Part shown: piece after piece, positions 1 to 5,921 of the stretch
Numbering within the stretch: position 1 is the stretch's first letter
Layout: every line of letters begins with the position of its first letter
Assembly (NCBI GenBank): GCA_945872035.1
Contig: CAMBYA010000128.1
Coordinates: 1 to 6,859 of the forward strand
Length of the DNA stretch: 6,859 bases
Reading direction: 5' to 3'
Origin: Rhizobium sp. Q54
GTDB taxonomy: Bacteria; Pseudomonadota; Alphaproteobacteria; SMXS01
Program-made: the position numbers and the translations under genes
Notes under the pieces: generated by a model
What the model was told of the DNA's origin: nothing
The model's database searches: none
Seen by the model: only the letters and a program-made list of their open reading frames with translations

Positions 1-531
1 GGCATGGCGTTTCCGGGCGGCGCGACCGATCTGCTCGACTTCTTCGCCCGCGACGCGGATTTGCGCATGCTCGACCGAGTCGCCGAACTGGGCATCGGCG
101 AGATGCGCATGCGCGACCGCATCCGCACCGTGGTCAGGACCCGAATCGACGTGATCGCCGACTACAAGGAGGCGGAACGCCGGGCGCTCAGCCTTGTCGC
201 GTTTCCGCAGCACGCGGCGCTGGGGCTGAAGGCGCTGTCGCGCACCGTCGACCTGATGTGGCGCGCGGCGGGCGACACCTCGACCGATTTCTCCTTCTAC
301 ACCAAGCGCGCCACGCTGGCGGCGGTGTATTCCAGCACGCTGGTCCACTGGGTCGGCGACATGTCGGAAGACAGCGCCGATACCTGGGCCTTCCTGGACC
401 GTCGGATCGAGAACGTCATGGCTGTCGAAAAGGCCAAGCTGAAGGTCCGGGAAACGCTGAAGGACTCCCCGTCGCTGGCGGCCCTGCTGGCGCGCCTGCG
501 CTACCCGGGCGAAAGCCGGATGAAGCCTTAG
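1..531 (+). CDS. COQ9 family ubiquinone biosynthesis protein (5' partial)
   Basis: COQ9 proteins have a TetR-like helical fold, bind lipid and assist hydroxylation of the ubiquinone ring (with COQ7 in eukaryotes); the bacterial role is less well defined. The frame is open to base 1, so the ATG at 4-6 is probably internal and roughly 30-40 residues lie outside the window. Counting from that Met, the C-terminal COQ9 block is clear: DTSTDFSFYTKR at 91-102, then AAVYSSTLVHW (106-116) and TWAFLDRRIENVM (127-139). The block forms the family's amphipathic lipid-binding helix and last helices. There is no DNA-binding HTH signature in the visible part. The gene ends in TAG and overlaps by four bases the stop of the convergent glycosyltransferase-like gene. 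Family call is confident; exact function is inferred from the family. UbiX, another ubiquinone gene, lies at the other end of the window. Confidence 0.93.
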   Translation, partial: GMAFPGGATDLLDFFARDADLRMLDRVAELGIGEMRMRDRIRTVVRTRIDVIADYKEAERRALSLVAFPQHAALGLKALSRTVDLMWRAAGDTSTDFSFYTKRATLAAVYSSTLVHWVGDMSEDSADTWAFLDRRIENVMAVEKAKLKVRETLKDSPSLAALLARLRYPGESRMKP

Positions 532-1316
532 GTCGCGGTGGTTTTCGCTCCAGGTGGCCCGGCCTTGCTGCGCGGGGCACGAAACCGGCTGCGGACCCGG
601 CGCCAGATCCGCCCCGGCAACTCCCGCAACAGCTGCCTGATCAGCTTCCGCCGGAGCGGCCGGACGGCGTTTGCCGTCAAGGTGGCGAGCGCCCGCCTGT
701 TGACCCGGCCGCCGATCAGAAACCCGCTGAACGGCGACGGCCACACCCTGGTGCCCGTTGTGTAATGGTGCGTCCGCGCCAGACGGACGGTTTCAAACTC
801 CCATGGGTCGAGCAGATCTTGCTCCGATGCGACCGCCAACGTGTCCAGCAGATGCCGCACGGACCAGATTGCCGGATGCAGCGAACTGAACCATTGGTAG
901 TCCATGCGATGGAGCAAAACGCCGTCACGGCGGGAAACAAGCTCCGCCCGGCCATGACCTGCAAGATTCAGATAGGTTTTTTCGAGGTCAAATAGCCTGT
1001 CGGATAAAGCAACGATCACATCATTCGGAATTCGATCATGCGGAATATGGTCTTCCAGCAACAGGACAATGAAATCCTCGGTGTTCAACGAGTTCTGCTC
1101 GATCGCCATCGTCAGGCATTCGAGCACCATGGGCACCCATCTGCTTTCCTTGGAGATGATCTTTCGGGCGTAAGAAAAACTCCCGTGATCGCTGAAGACA
1201 AGGAGATCGGTCATCTCCGGCCAGAAATGGGCCAGGGCGTCAACACAATAGGGAACGTATTGCTCGTTCCTCCCGAATGTCGTCATGACGGTTTTCAAGC
1301 GCCGGTTCCCGGGCAT
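528..1316 (-). CDS. Glycosyltransferase-like protein
   Basis: 262 residues, no signal peptide or membrane segment. It begins with a short strand (LKTVMTTF, 7-14), followed by FWPEMTDLLVFSDHG (31-45). It has a buried strand ending in an acidic pair, LLLEDH (85-90, E88-D89), which could serve as the metal/nucleotide-sugar acidic motif, and later SSLHPAIW (144-151) and PWEFE (171-175). The order 'strand-ED ... S-L-x-P-A-I-W ... P-W-E-F-E' is what I associate with a family of small polysaccharide-cluster glycosyltransferases; donor and acceptor cannot be told. Residues about 207-262 form a very basic Arg-rich tail that could bind membrane or nucleic acid. The start at 1316 is favoured over Met11 because it keeps the first strand and has AAAGG at 1322-1326, five bases upstream. 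It lies 89 bases downstream of gmd, same strand. Base composition is uneven: near 51% GC at 961-1320 but about 72% at 541-720. It could be a degenerate or non-enzymatic relative. Confidence 0.72.
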   Translation of the reverse strand: MPGNRRLKTVMTTFGRNEQYVPYCVDALAHFWPEMTDLLVFSDHGSFSYARKIISKESRWVPMVLECLTMAIEQNSLNTEDFIVLLLEDHIPHDRIPNDVIVALSDRLFDLEKTYLNLAGHGRAELVSRRDGVLLHRMDYQWFSSLHPAIWSVRHLLDTLAVASEQDLLDPWEFETVRLARTHHYTTGTRVWPSPFSGFLIGGRVNRRALATLTANAVRPLRRKLIRQLLRELPGRIWRRVRSRFRAPRSKAGPPGAKTTAT

Positions 1317-1345
1317 TGTTGCCTTTGGACAAACCTTATAGGTCA

Positions 1346-1357
1346 GGCACCGGTGCC
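1346..1357. repeat. 12-base perfect palindrome upstream of the glycosyltransferase-like gene
   Basis: GGCACCGGTGCC reads identically on both strands and lies 29 bases upstream of the start at 1316. A weak -10-like TATAAG (minus strand, 1335-1340) sits between it and the gene; the hexamer 17 bases further up matches only TT and C of the -35 consensus. The site has no T-run, so it is not a terminator. It could be an operator or chance in GC-rich DNA. Confidence 0.35.
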
Positions 1358-1405
1358 GGCGAAGATATTGCGACAGCGGGCGGAAGCGTTGTTATCCGGC
1401 GGTCG

Positions 1406-2509
1406 TCAGCGCGGAGATCGGGCGCCTCCGGCCACGCCGACACGATCCTCGTCGAGGCGGCGATGGCGCGCCTCATCGACGACCGACCGCAGATCTTCCG
1501 CCACCATCTCGCGGACGAGGTCCTCGAAGCTCGTGGTCGCCGTCCATCCCAGCTCACGCCGGGCCTTGGCTGGATCGCCGACCAACATATTCACCTCCGT
1601 CGGCCGGAAATACCTCGGATCGACCTCAACCAGCGTGCGGCCCGACTTGCGATCGACGCCGGTCTCCTCGACACCCTCGCCGCGCCAGACGATATCGGTG
1701 CCGACCTCGGCGAAGGCCCGCTCGACGAATTCCCTGACCGTGCGGGCCTTGCCCGTGGCCAGCACGAAGTCGTCGGGCGTGGGATGCTGGACGATGCGCC
1801 ATATGCCCTCGACATAGTCTCGCGCATGCCCCCAATCCCGCGCCGCGGCCAGATTGCCCAGATATACCCGGTCCTGGAGGCCGTGATGGATGGCGGCGAC
1901 GGCGCGGGTGATCTTGCGGGTGACGAAGGTCTCGCCGCGAATGGGGCTTTCGTGGTTGAACAGGATGCCGTTCGAGGCGTGGATGCCATAGGCCTCGCGG
2001 TAGTTGACCGCGATCCAGTAGGCATAGAGCTTGGCGACGGCATAGGGAGAGCGCGGATGAAACGGCGTCGTTTCCGACTGGGGAATCTCCCTGGCCCTGC
2101 CATATAGCTCGGACGTCGCCGCCTGGTAGAATCGGGTGCGATCGGTCATGCCCAGCAGCCTGATTGCTTCGAGCAGGCGCAAGGTGCCAAGGGCATCGGC
2201 GTTCCCCGTGTACTCCGCCGTCTCGAAGCTGACCTGGACATGGCTCTGCGCCGCCAGGTTGTAGATCTCGTCCGGCTGCGTCTCCTGCACGATGCGGATC
2301 AGGTTGGTCGCATCGGTCATGTCGCCATAGTGCAGGAACAGCCGAGGATCATCCTCGTGCGGGTCCTGATAGAGGTGGTCGATGCGGCCCGTGTTGAAGG
2401 AGGAGGAGCGGCGCTTCACCCCGTGCACCTCATAGCCCTTGGCGAGCAGCAGTTCGGTCAGATAGGCGCCGTCCTGGCCGGTAACGCCGGTGATCAGGGC
2501 TCTTTTCAT
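1406..2509 (-). CDS. gmd: GDP-mannose 4,6-dehydratase
   Basis: Converts GDP-D-mannose to GDP-4-dehydro-6-deoxy-D-mannose, the branch point for GDP-linked fucose, rhamnose, perosamine and related surface sugars; cytoplasmic and NADP(H)-dependent. An extended short-chain dehydrogenase of 367 residues, close to the usual 345-375. Visible signatures: the Rossmann loop G8-VT-G11-QD-G14 followed by [20 protein letters not shown] (31-47), typical of this subfamily and its NADP-phosphate contacts; [13 protein letters not shown] (84-96); the catalytic T132-S133-E134 in TSELYG; Y156-xxx-K160 in [31 protein letters not shown] (182-200); and [14 protein letters not shown] (224-237). These make the assignment nearly certain. 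Residues after about 348 ([10 protein letters not shown]...) form a short hydrophilic tail. The ribosome site is weak (GAAAG about ten bases upstream). The gene lies 67 bases downstream of the P450 and upstream of the glycosyltransferase-like gene, all on one strand. No gene using its product is in the window. Confidence 0.97.
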   Translation of the reverse strand: MKRALITGVTGQDGAYLTELLLAKGYEVHGVKRRSSSFNTGRIDHLYQDPHEDDPRLFLHYGDMTDATNLIRIVQETQPDEIYNLAAQSHVQVSFETAEYTGNADALGTLRLLEAIRLLGMTDRTRFYQAATSELYGRAREIPQSETTPFHPRSPYAVAKLYAYWIAVNYREAYGIHASNGILFNHESPIRGETFVTRKITRAVAAIHHGLQDRVYLGNLAAARDWGHARDYVEGIWRIVQHPTPDDFVLATGKARTVREFVERAFAEVGTDIVWRGEGVEETGVDRKSGRTLVEVDPRYFRPTEVNMLVGDPAKARRELGWTATTSFEDLVREMVAEDLRSVVDEARHRRLDEDRVGVAGGARSPR

Positions 2510-2577
2510 CAGACGGGTTCTTTCAGCCGATCATTGCCGGTCGCCGCTGCACGTGGTCTTCCCAGTCAGGCGCGCGG

Positions 2578-3816
2578 TCACGCCGGCACGCGGGTCGTCG
2601 CCGGGTCCCACACCAGCGGCAGCTCGCGAACGCACCCGACGATGCCGCCCATGCATTCGATCACCGCGTCCGGCGCGACGCTGAATTCAGGGATGCGCGA
2701 CAGCCACTCCTCGAGAGTGACGCGTATTTCGACCCGCGCCAGCGGCGCCCCCACGCAATGGTGCGGACCCTTGCCGAAGCCAGAATGCTTGTAGGGCGGC
2801 CGGGCGAAATCGACCGTCATGGGGTCCGCGTTTTCCCGCTCATCGAGGCCGTGCAACTGGGTCGGCAGGACGATCATGTCATCCTTCTTCAGGGCGGCGC
2901 CGTGAAAGTCGACGTCGCGGGTGACGAGCCGGCCGATGGTGACCAGCCCATAGCGCCGCACCAGTTCCTCGACCGCCGCGGGGATGAGGGAATGGTCTGC
3001 CGCAAGGCGCCGCCGGTCTTCCGGGTTTCGCGCCAGGTACAGGAAGAGGTAGCCCATGAAATTGACCACGGTGTCGAGGCCGGCAATCAGGATCTGGGTG
3101 ATGAAATTGATGCATTCATCGAAGGTCAGCGCGCGGCCTGCGACCTTGGCATTGACGATTTCGCTGAAAAAGTCGTCGCCGGGGTTGGCCCGGCGCGCCT
3201 CGATATAGGGTCCGGCGTAGTCGCTGAACGCCTGCCGTATTTCCTCATAGGTCATGGACCCGTCCGGGCGCACGAGCTGGTCCGACAGGCGCTTCAGCTT
3301 TTTCGCATCGGTGAGCGGCAGGTCGACCATGGCGAGGAAAACGCGCACCGGGAACTGCTCGGCATAGGCGGTAATGAGATCGCATGAGCCGGACGTGCGC
3401 ACCGCCTCGATCAGCTCGACCGAGATCGACCGGATCGTCGCTTCCAGGCCGCGCATCCGGCTTGGAACGAAGCCGGGGTTGATCACATTCCGGTAGGCAC
3501 GGTGCTCGGGCGGATCGAGCGTGGTGGGCAGCATGTTGTGCAGCTCGCCGATGGATCGGGGCACCAGGATGATGCGGTTGGAAAATGTCTCGTAGTCGTT
3601 GAGCGCCGCGGTCAGGGAGTCGCCGCGCAGCGCGATCCAATGGCCGCCGTTGCGCGGGGTCCACATGACATTGTACCGGGCCTGGTCCTGGATGGTCTTC
3701 CACGCGACATGGAAGTCCGCCGAAACGTTCGCCGGGTTGTACATGTCGATATCGACGACCCGGTCGTCGGGCACATAGGAGGGCTTGGGCGCGAGACCGT
3801 GATCTTGCAGGGCCAT
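2578..3816 (-). CDS. Cytochrome P450, CYP101 (P450cam)-like
   Basis: A soluble 412-residue class I P450, expected to receive electrons from a 2Fe-2S ferredoxin and hydroxylate a small hydrophobic substrate. Seen: DMYNPANVSA (24-33) and NGGHWIALRG (56-65); I-helix oxygen-activation motif A245-G-L-D248-T249-V; K-helix E284-L-V-R287; heme loop F347-G-K-G350-PHH-C354-V-G356, with C354 as heme ligand; C-terminal LPLVWDPATT (399-408). Compared from memory with P450cam (offset 3), likeness runs end to end, so CYP101 family or a near neighbour. D251/T252 (as D248/T249), R112 (as R109, ferredoxin/propionate contact) and T101 (as T98) are kept. Pocket and surface differences: Tyr96 is His93, Phe87 is Leu84, Phe98 is Met95, Leu244 is Gln241, Asp297 is Ile294, Glu76 is Asn73. 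Camphor is therefore an unlikely substrate. Start at 3816 is supported by GGAGAG at 3821-3826. No ferredoxin or reductase gene is nearby. Confidence 0.96.
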   Translation of the reverse strand: MALQDHGLAPKPSYVPDDRVVDIDMYNPANVSADFHVAWKTIQDQARYNVMWTPRNGGHWIALRGDSLTAALNDYETFSNRIILVPRSIGELHNMLPTTLDPPEHRAYRNVINPGFVPSRMRGLEATIRSISVELIEAVRTSGSCDLITAYAEQFPVRVFLAMVDLPLTDAKKLKRLSDQLVRPDGSMTYEEIRQAFSDYAGPYIEARRANPGDDFFSEIVNAKVAGRALTFDECINFITQILIAGLDTVVNFMGYLFLYLARNPEDRRRLAADHSLIPAAVEELVRRYGLVTIGRLVTRDVDFHGAALKKDDMIVLPTQLHGLDERENADPMTVDFARPPYKHSGFGKGPHHCVGAPLARVEIRVTLEEWLSRIPEFSVAPDAVIECMGGIVGCVRELPLVWDPATTRVPA

Positions 3817-3860
3817 TCATCTCTCCACTCTGTCGGCAGGGTCCGTTGCCGGCGCCGATC

Positions 3861-3889
3861 CGGCCGGCTCCCGCGAGGCCGTCCGGCCG
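3861..3889. repeat. Inverted repeat upstream of the P450 gene
   Basis: CGGCCGG (3861-3867) and CCGGCCG (3883-3889) are perfect reverse complements with a 15-base spacer, giving 22 bases centre to centre, about two helical turns. This is the geometry of many dimeric repressor operators, and it lies between a weak promoter candidate and the P450 start. The arms are pure G/C and themselves partly self-complementary, so chance is a serious alternative. Confidence 0.3.
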
Positions 3890-3892
3890 CAT

Positions 3893-3920
3893 GTTAGAGC
3901 AAGGTGGGATTATGCGCCAA
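3893..3920 (-). promoter_or_regulatory. Weak promoter candidate for the P450 gene
   Basis: On the minus strand TTGGCG (3915-3920, 4/6 match to the -35 consensus) is separated by 16 bases from TCTAAC (3893-3898, 4/6 match to the -10 consensus). The 154-base gap between the purK stop and the P450 start is the longest between same-strand genes here, which favours separate transcription of the P450. No intrinsic terminator for purK with a T-run was seen; only a short G/C hairpin at 3946-3958 (CCTCG-CGG-CGAGG). Confidence 0.22.
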
Positions 3921-3970
3921 CGGTCGCGCGGCCCGGTGCCGCTGGCCTCGCGGCGAGGGGAGCCTGGAAG

Positions 3971-5044
3971 TCAGTCGTCCAGCGGATAGATCTGGGTGAC
4001 GTGGCCCATCTTGCGTCCCGGGCGTGCTTCCGCCTTGCCGTAGAGGTGGACATAGGTGCTGGGCATCGCCTGCCAGTCGGCCACCTTGTCGACATCGTCG
4101 CCGATCAGGTTGGTCATCACCGCGCGGTGGGTCTGGGTGGTGGGGCCCAGCGGCAGACCGCAGATGGCGCGGATGTGATTCTCGAACTGGCTGGTTTTCG
4201 CGCCTTCGATGGTCCAGTGGCCGGAATTGTGCACCCGCGGCGCGGTCTCGTTGACCAGCAGGCCGCCGTCGACGGTCTCGAACAGCTCCACAGTCAGCAC
4301 GCCGATATAGTCCAGGCCCTCGGCGATCTTGGTGGCGATGGTCTGGGCGCGCTGCTCCAGCCGCTCCGAGATCAGCGCTGGCGCCGTGGTGCGGAACAGG
4401 ATGTGGTTGCGGTGCTCGTTCTCGACCACCGGGTAGAACTGGATGGCGCCCGACTGGCCGCGCACGCAGACGATGGACAACTCGCGGGTAAACTCGACGA
4501 ACGCCTCGATGATGCAGGACTGCCCGAGCATCTGGGCATAGGCCTTGCCCATGTCCCGCCGCTCGCGGATCAGCACCTGGCCCTTGCCGTCATAGCCGCC
4601 GCGCTGGGTTTTCAGCACGCAGGGAAAGCCCAGCAGCGGCGCCTCGCCGACCAGGTCGTCGAGCAGCTGGACGGCGGCGAACGGCGTGGTCGGCACGCCG
4701 ATGCGGTTGAGATAGGTTTTCTCGTCGAGCCGGTTCTGCGACGTCTTCAGGGCGAGGAGAGAGGGCTGTACCGGCTTGTCCTTGCTGGCGAACAGCACGG
4801 TCTGCTGCGGAATGTTCTCGAACTCGTAGGTCATCACGTCGACCTTGTCGGCGAATGCCTTGAGCGCTTCCTCGCGCTTGTAGGGCGCGATGATGGTCTC
4901 GTCGGCCACCTGCGAGGCGGGGCTGTCCTCCTCGGGCGTGAAGACCACCGTTCGATAGCCCAGCTTCTTCGCCGCCTGCGCCAGCATGCGGCCCAGCTGG
5001 CCACCCCCGAGGATGCCGATCGTCCCGCCTGGTGCGATGCGCAT
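3971..5044 (-). CDS. purK: 5-(carboxyamino)imidazole ribonucleotide synthase
   Basis: Uses ATP and bicarbonate to carboxylate aminoimidazole ribonucleotide to N5-CAIR in de novo purine synthesis; cytoplasmic, working with PurE. An ATP-grasp protein of 357 residues, normal for the family. In order: the nucleotide/substrate loop G13-GG-Q16-LGR (ILGGGQLGRML, 11-21); TYEFENIP (72-79), a PurK hallmark; the ATP-grasp lysine and glycine-rich loop KTQRGGYDGKGQ (145-156); acidic E180 and E188 in the central domain; the Mg-ATP segment NETAPRVHNSGHW (265-277); and the small C-terminal domain with YVHLYGKAEARPGRKMGHV (331-349). Nothing essential is missing. The ATG at 5044 is eight bases after the purE stop, so the two are surely co-transcribed and probably translationally coupled; the ribosome site (AGG four bases before the ATG, or GAGG further up) lies within the purE end. 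The P450 follows 154 bases downstream. Confidence 0.98.
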   Translation of the reverse strand: MRIAPGGTIGILGGGQLGRMLAQAAKKLGYRTVVFTPEEDSPASQVADETIIAPYKREEALKAFADKVDVMTYEFENIPQQTVLFASKDKPVQPSLLALKTSQNRLDEKTYLNRIGVPTTPFAAVQLLDDLVGEAPLLGFPCVLKTQRGGYDGKGQVLIRERRDMGKAYAQMLGQSCIIEAFVEFTRELSIVCVRGQSGAIQFYPVVENEHRNHILFRTTAPALISERLEQRAQTIATKIAEGLDYIGVLTVELFETVDGGLLVNETAPRVHNSGHWTIEGAKTSQFENHIRAICGLPLGPTTQTHRAVMTNLIGDDVDKVADWQAMPSTYVHLYGKAEARPGRKMGHVTQIYPLDD

Positions 5045-5052
5045 GGGGCCTG

Positions 5053-5547
5053 CTATGCCTCGTCGACGGGTTCGGCGGCGACGGAGTCGGTCAGCGCGCG
5101 GTGCCAGGCCTCGAGCCGGGCGGCGACCTTCTCGTCCATCAGCGCGACGACGCGGGCCGCGAGCAACCCGGCGTTCTTGGCGCCTGCCACGCCGATGGCG
5201 AGAGTGCCGACCGGTATGCCGCCGGGCATCTGGACGATCGACAGCAGGCTGTCCTGGCCCTTGAGCGCCTTCGATTCGACGGGCACGCCGAACACGGGAA
5301 GGATGGTCATCGACGCGGTCATGCCGGGAAGATGGGCAGCGCCGCCGGCGCCGGCGATGATCGCCTTCAGCCCGCGGCTGCGCGCGGTCTTGGCGTATTC
5401 GACCATGCGGTCGGGCGTGCGATGCGCCGAGACGATGCGGGCCTCGTAGGCGATGCCGAGTTCGTCCAGGATGTCGGCGGCATGCTTCATGGTGGTCCAG
5501 TCGGACTGGCTCCCCATGATGATCCCGACCAGCGGCGTGTCCGCCAT
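5053..5547 (-). CDS. purE: 5-(carboxyamino)imidazole ribonucleotide mutase, class I
   Basis: Converts N5-CAIR, made by PurK, to CAIR by moving the carboxylate to carbon 4; cytosolic homo-octamer in the family. From the chosen ATG the protein has 164 residues, the usual class I size. Signatures: GSQSDW (12-17), which binds the nucleotide phosphate; SAHRTP (40-45) with the catalytic H42; [11 protein letters not shown] (66-76); [10 protein letters not shown] (106-115); and [12 protein letters not shown] (121-132). The presence of adjacent purK confirms the N5-CAIR mutase type rather than the direct AIR carboxylase. The frame can also open at a GTG at 5560-5562, adding five residues, but a good ribosome site GGAAGG (5555-5560) precedes the ATG by seven bases and overlaps that GTG, so the ATG is preferred. 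First gene of purEK, with its own promoter at 5577-5604. Confidence 0.97.
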   Translation of the reverse strand: MADTPLVGIIMGSQSDWTTMKHAADILDELGIAYEARIVSAHRTPDRMVEYAKTARSRGLKAIIAGAGGAAHLPGMTASMTILPVFGVPVESKALKGQDSLLSIVQMPGGIPVGTLAIGVAGAKNAGLLAARVVALMDEKVAARLEAWHRALTDSVAAEPVDEA

Positions 5548-5554
5548 TACGTTG

Positions 5555-5560
5555 CCTTCC
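5555..5560 (-). promoter_or_regulatory. Ribosome binding site deciding the purE start
   Basis: GGAAGG on the minus strand, seven bases before the ATG at 5545-5547. It overlaps the alternative GTG codon (5560-5562), which has no comparable site ahead of it. Confidence 0.7.
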
Positions 5561-5576
5561 ACCGGAAAAGCGCGCG

Positions 5577-5604
5577 ATTATAGGCGGGAATCCGCCGGGA
5601 GCAA
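5577..5604 (-). promoter_or_regulatory. Promoter of purEK
   Basis: A perfect -10 box TATAAT (minus strand, 5577-5582) is preceded, after 16 bases, by TTGCTC (5599-5604), which shares the TTG of the -35 consensus. Transcription would start near 5570, leaving a short leader of about 20-25 bases with the ribosome site GGAAGG. This is the best sigma-70-type promoter in the window and lies exactly in the 97-base gap between the DUF465 gene and purE, as expected for the start of the purine unit. Confidence 0.55.
5583..5596. repeat. Dyad inside the purE promoter spacer
   Basis: GGCGG (5583-5587) and CCGCC (5592-5596) are perfect reverse complements around a four-base centre, filling most of the 16-base spacer between the -35 and -10 boxes of purE. 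It resembles an operator position where a repressor would block RNA polymerase. Alternatively it is a short hairpin without function; there is no T-run, so it is not a terminator. Confidence 0.35.
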
Positions 5605-5644
5605 GCGCAGGGTTGGGGCATTGCCTGGTGGTGGCGGCGCACCG

Positions 5645-5845
5645 TCAGGCGATGATGTCGGGAGTGAGCTGGCTGCGCACCTGCGCGATCTGGTCCTTCA
5701 GGGCCAGTTTGCGCTTCTTCAGCCGCTGGACGCGAATCTGATCCACATGCGCCTGCGTCTGCAGGGCCAAGATCGAAGCGTCCAGATCGCTGTGTTCAAT
5801 CTCCAACTGGGCCAGTTTGGCTTCCAGCGCCGCTCGATCGATCAT
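5645..5845 (-). CDS. DUF465 (YdcH-like) small coiled-coil protein
   Basis: A 66-residue protein of unknown function, almost wholly helical and charged. The family hallmark is near the C-terminus, RLKKRKLALKDQI (41-53), preceded by the heptad-like ALEAKLAQLEIEHSDLDASI (6-25) with the commonly conserved His18 and Asp21. This matches DUF465/YdcH in length and pattern. The frame stays open upstream to an ATG at 5938, but the extra 31 residues look unlike the family, overlap the start of the divergent gene at 5922 and would lengthen the protein beyond family size; the ATG at 5843-5845 (MIDRAALEAKL) is therefore preferred, with a short GGAA just ahead of it. It lies 97 bases upstream of purE, which has its own promoter. 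Role unknown. Confidence 0.85.
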   Translation of the reverse strand: MIDRAALEAKLAQLEIEHSDLDASILALQTQAHVDQIRVQRLKKRKLALKDQIAQVRSQLTPDIIA

Positions 5846-5921
5846 CGTTCCGTGGAGTAAGAAAGGTTCCCGCGCGTATGATAACAGCGTACCGCGAAAT
5901 CCGTGAGCCTTTCGGTCGCAT
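5846..5921. promoter_or_regulatory. Divergent intergenic region (DUF465 / TIGR02444 genes)
   Basis: These 76 bases separate the starts of two divergent genes and must hold promoters for both, unless transcription enters from elsewhere. One spot offers -10-like hexamers on both strands: TATGAT (plus, 5877-5882) and TATCAT (minus, 5878-5883), each 5/6. No convincing -35 box was found for either, so the assignment is tentative. Confidence 0.3.

Noticed and set aside
1316..2107. A 263-codon plus-strand open frame opposite gmd
   Set aside because: Gmd on the minus strand is certain and complete; the opposite frame has no family signature.
2550..2555. CACGTG palindrome in the P450-gmd gap
   Set aside because: Only six bases, expected by chance, with no paired promoter element.
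2758..3387. A 209-codon plus-strand open frame opposite the P450
   Set aside because: Shadow of the P450 coding frame; the translation resembles no protein family.
3946..3958. Hairpin downstream of purK as an intrinsic terminator
   Set aside because: The stem is only five pairs and no T-run follows it on the minus strand.
4001..5449. A 482-codon open frame on the plus strand opposite purK and purE
   Set aside because: It is antisense to two unmistakable genes, has no recognisable motif, and arises from high GC at third codon positions, which removes stop codons on the opposite strand.
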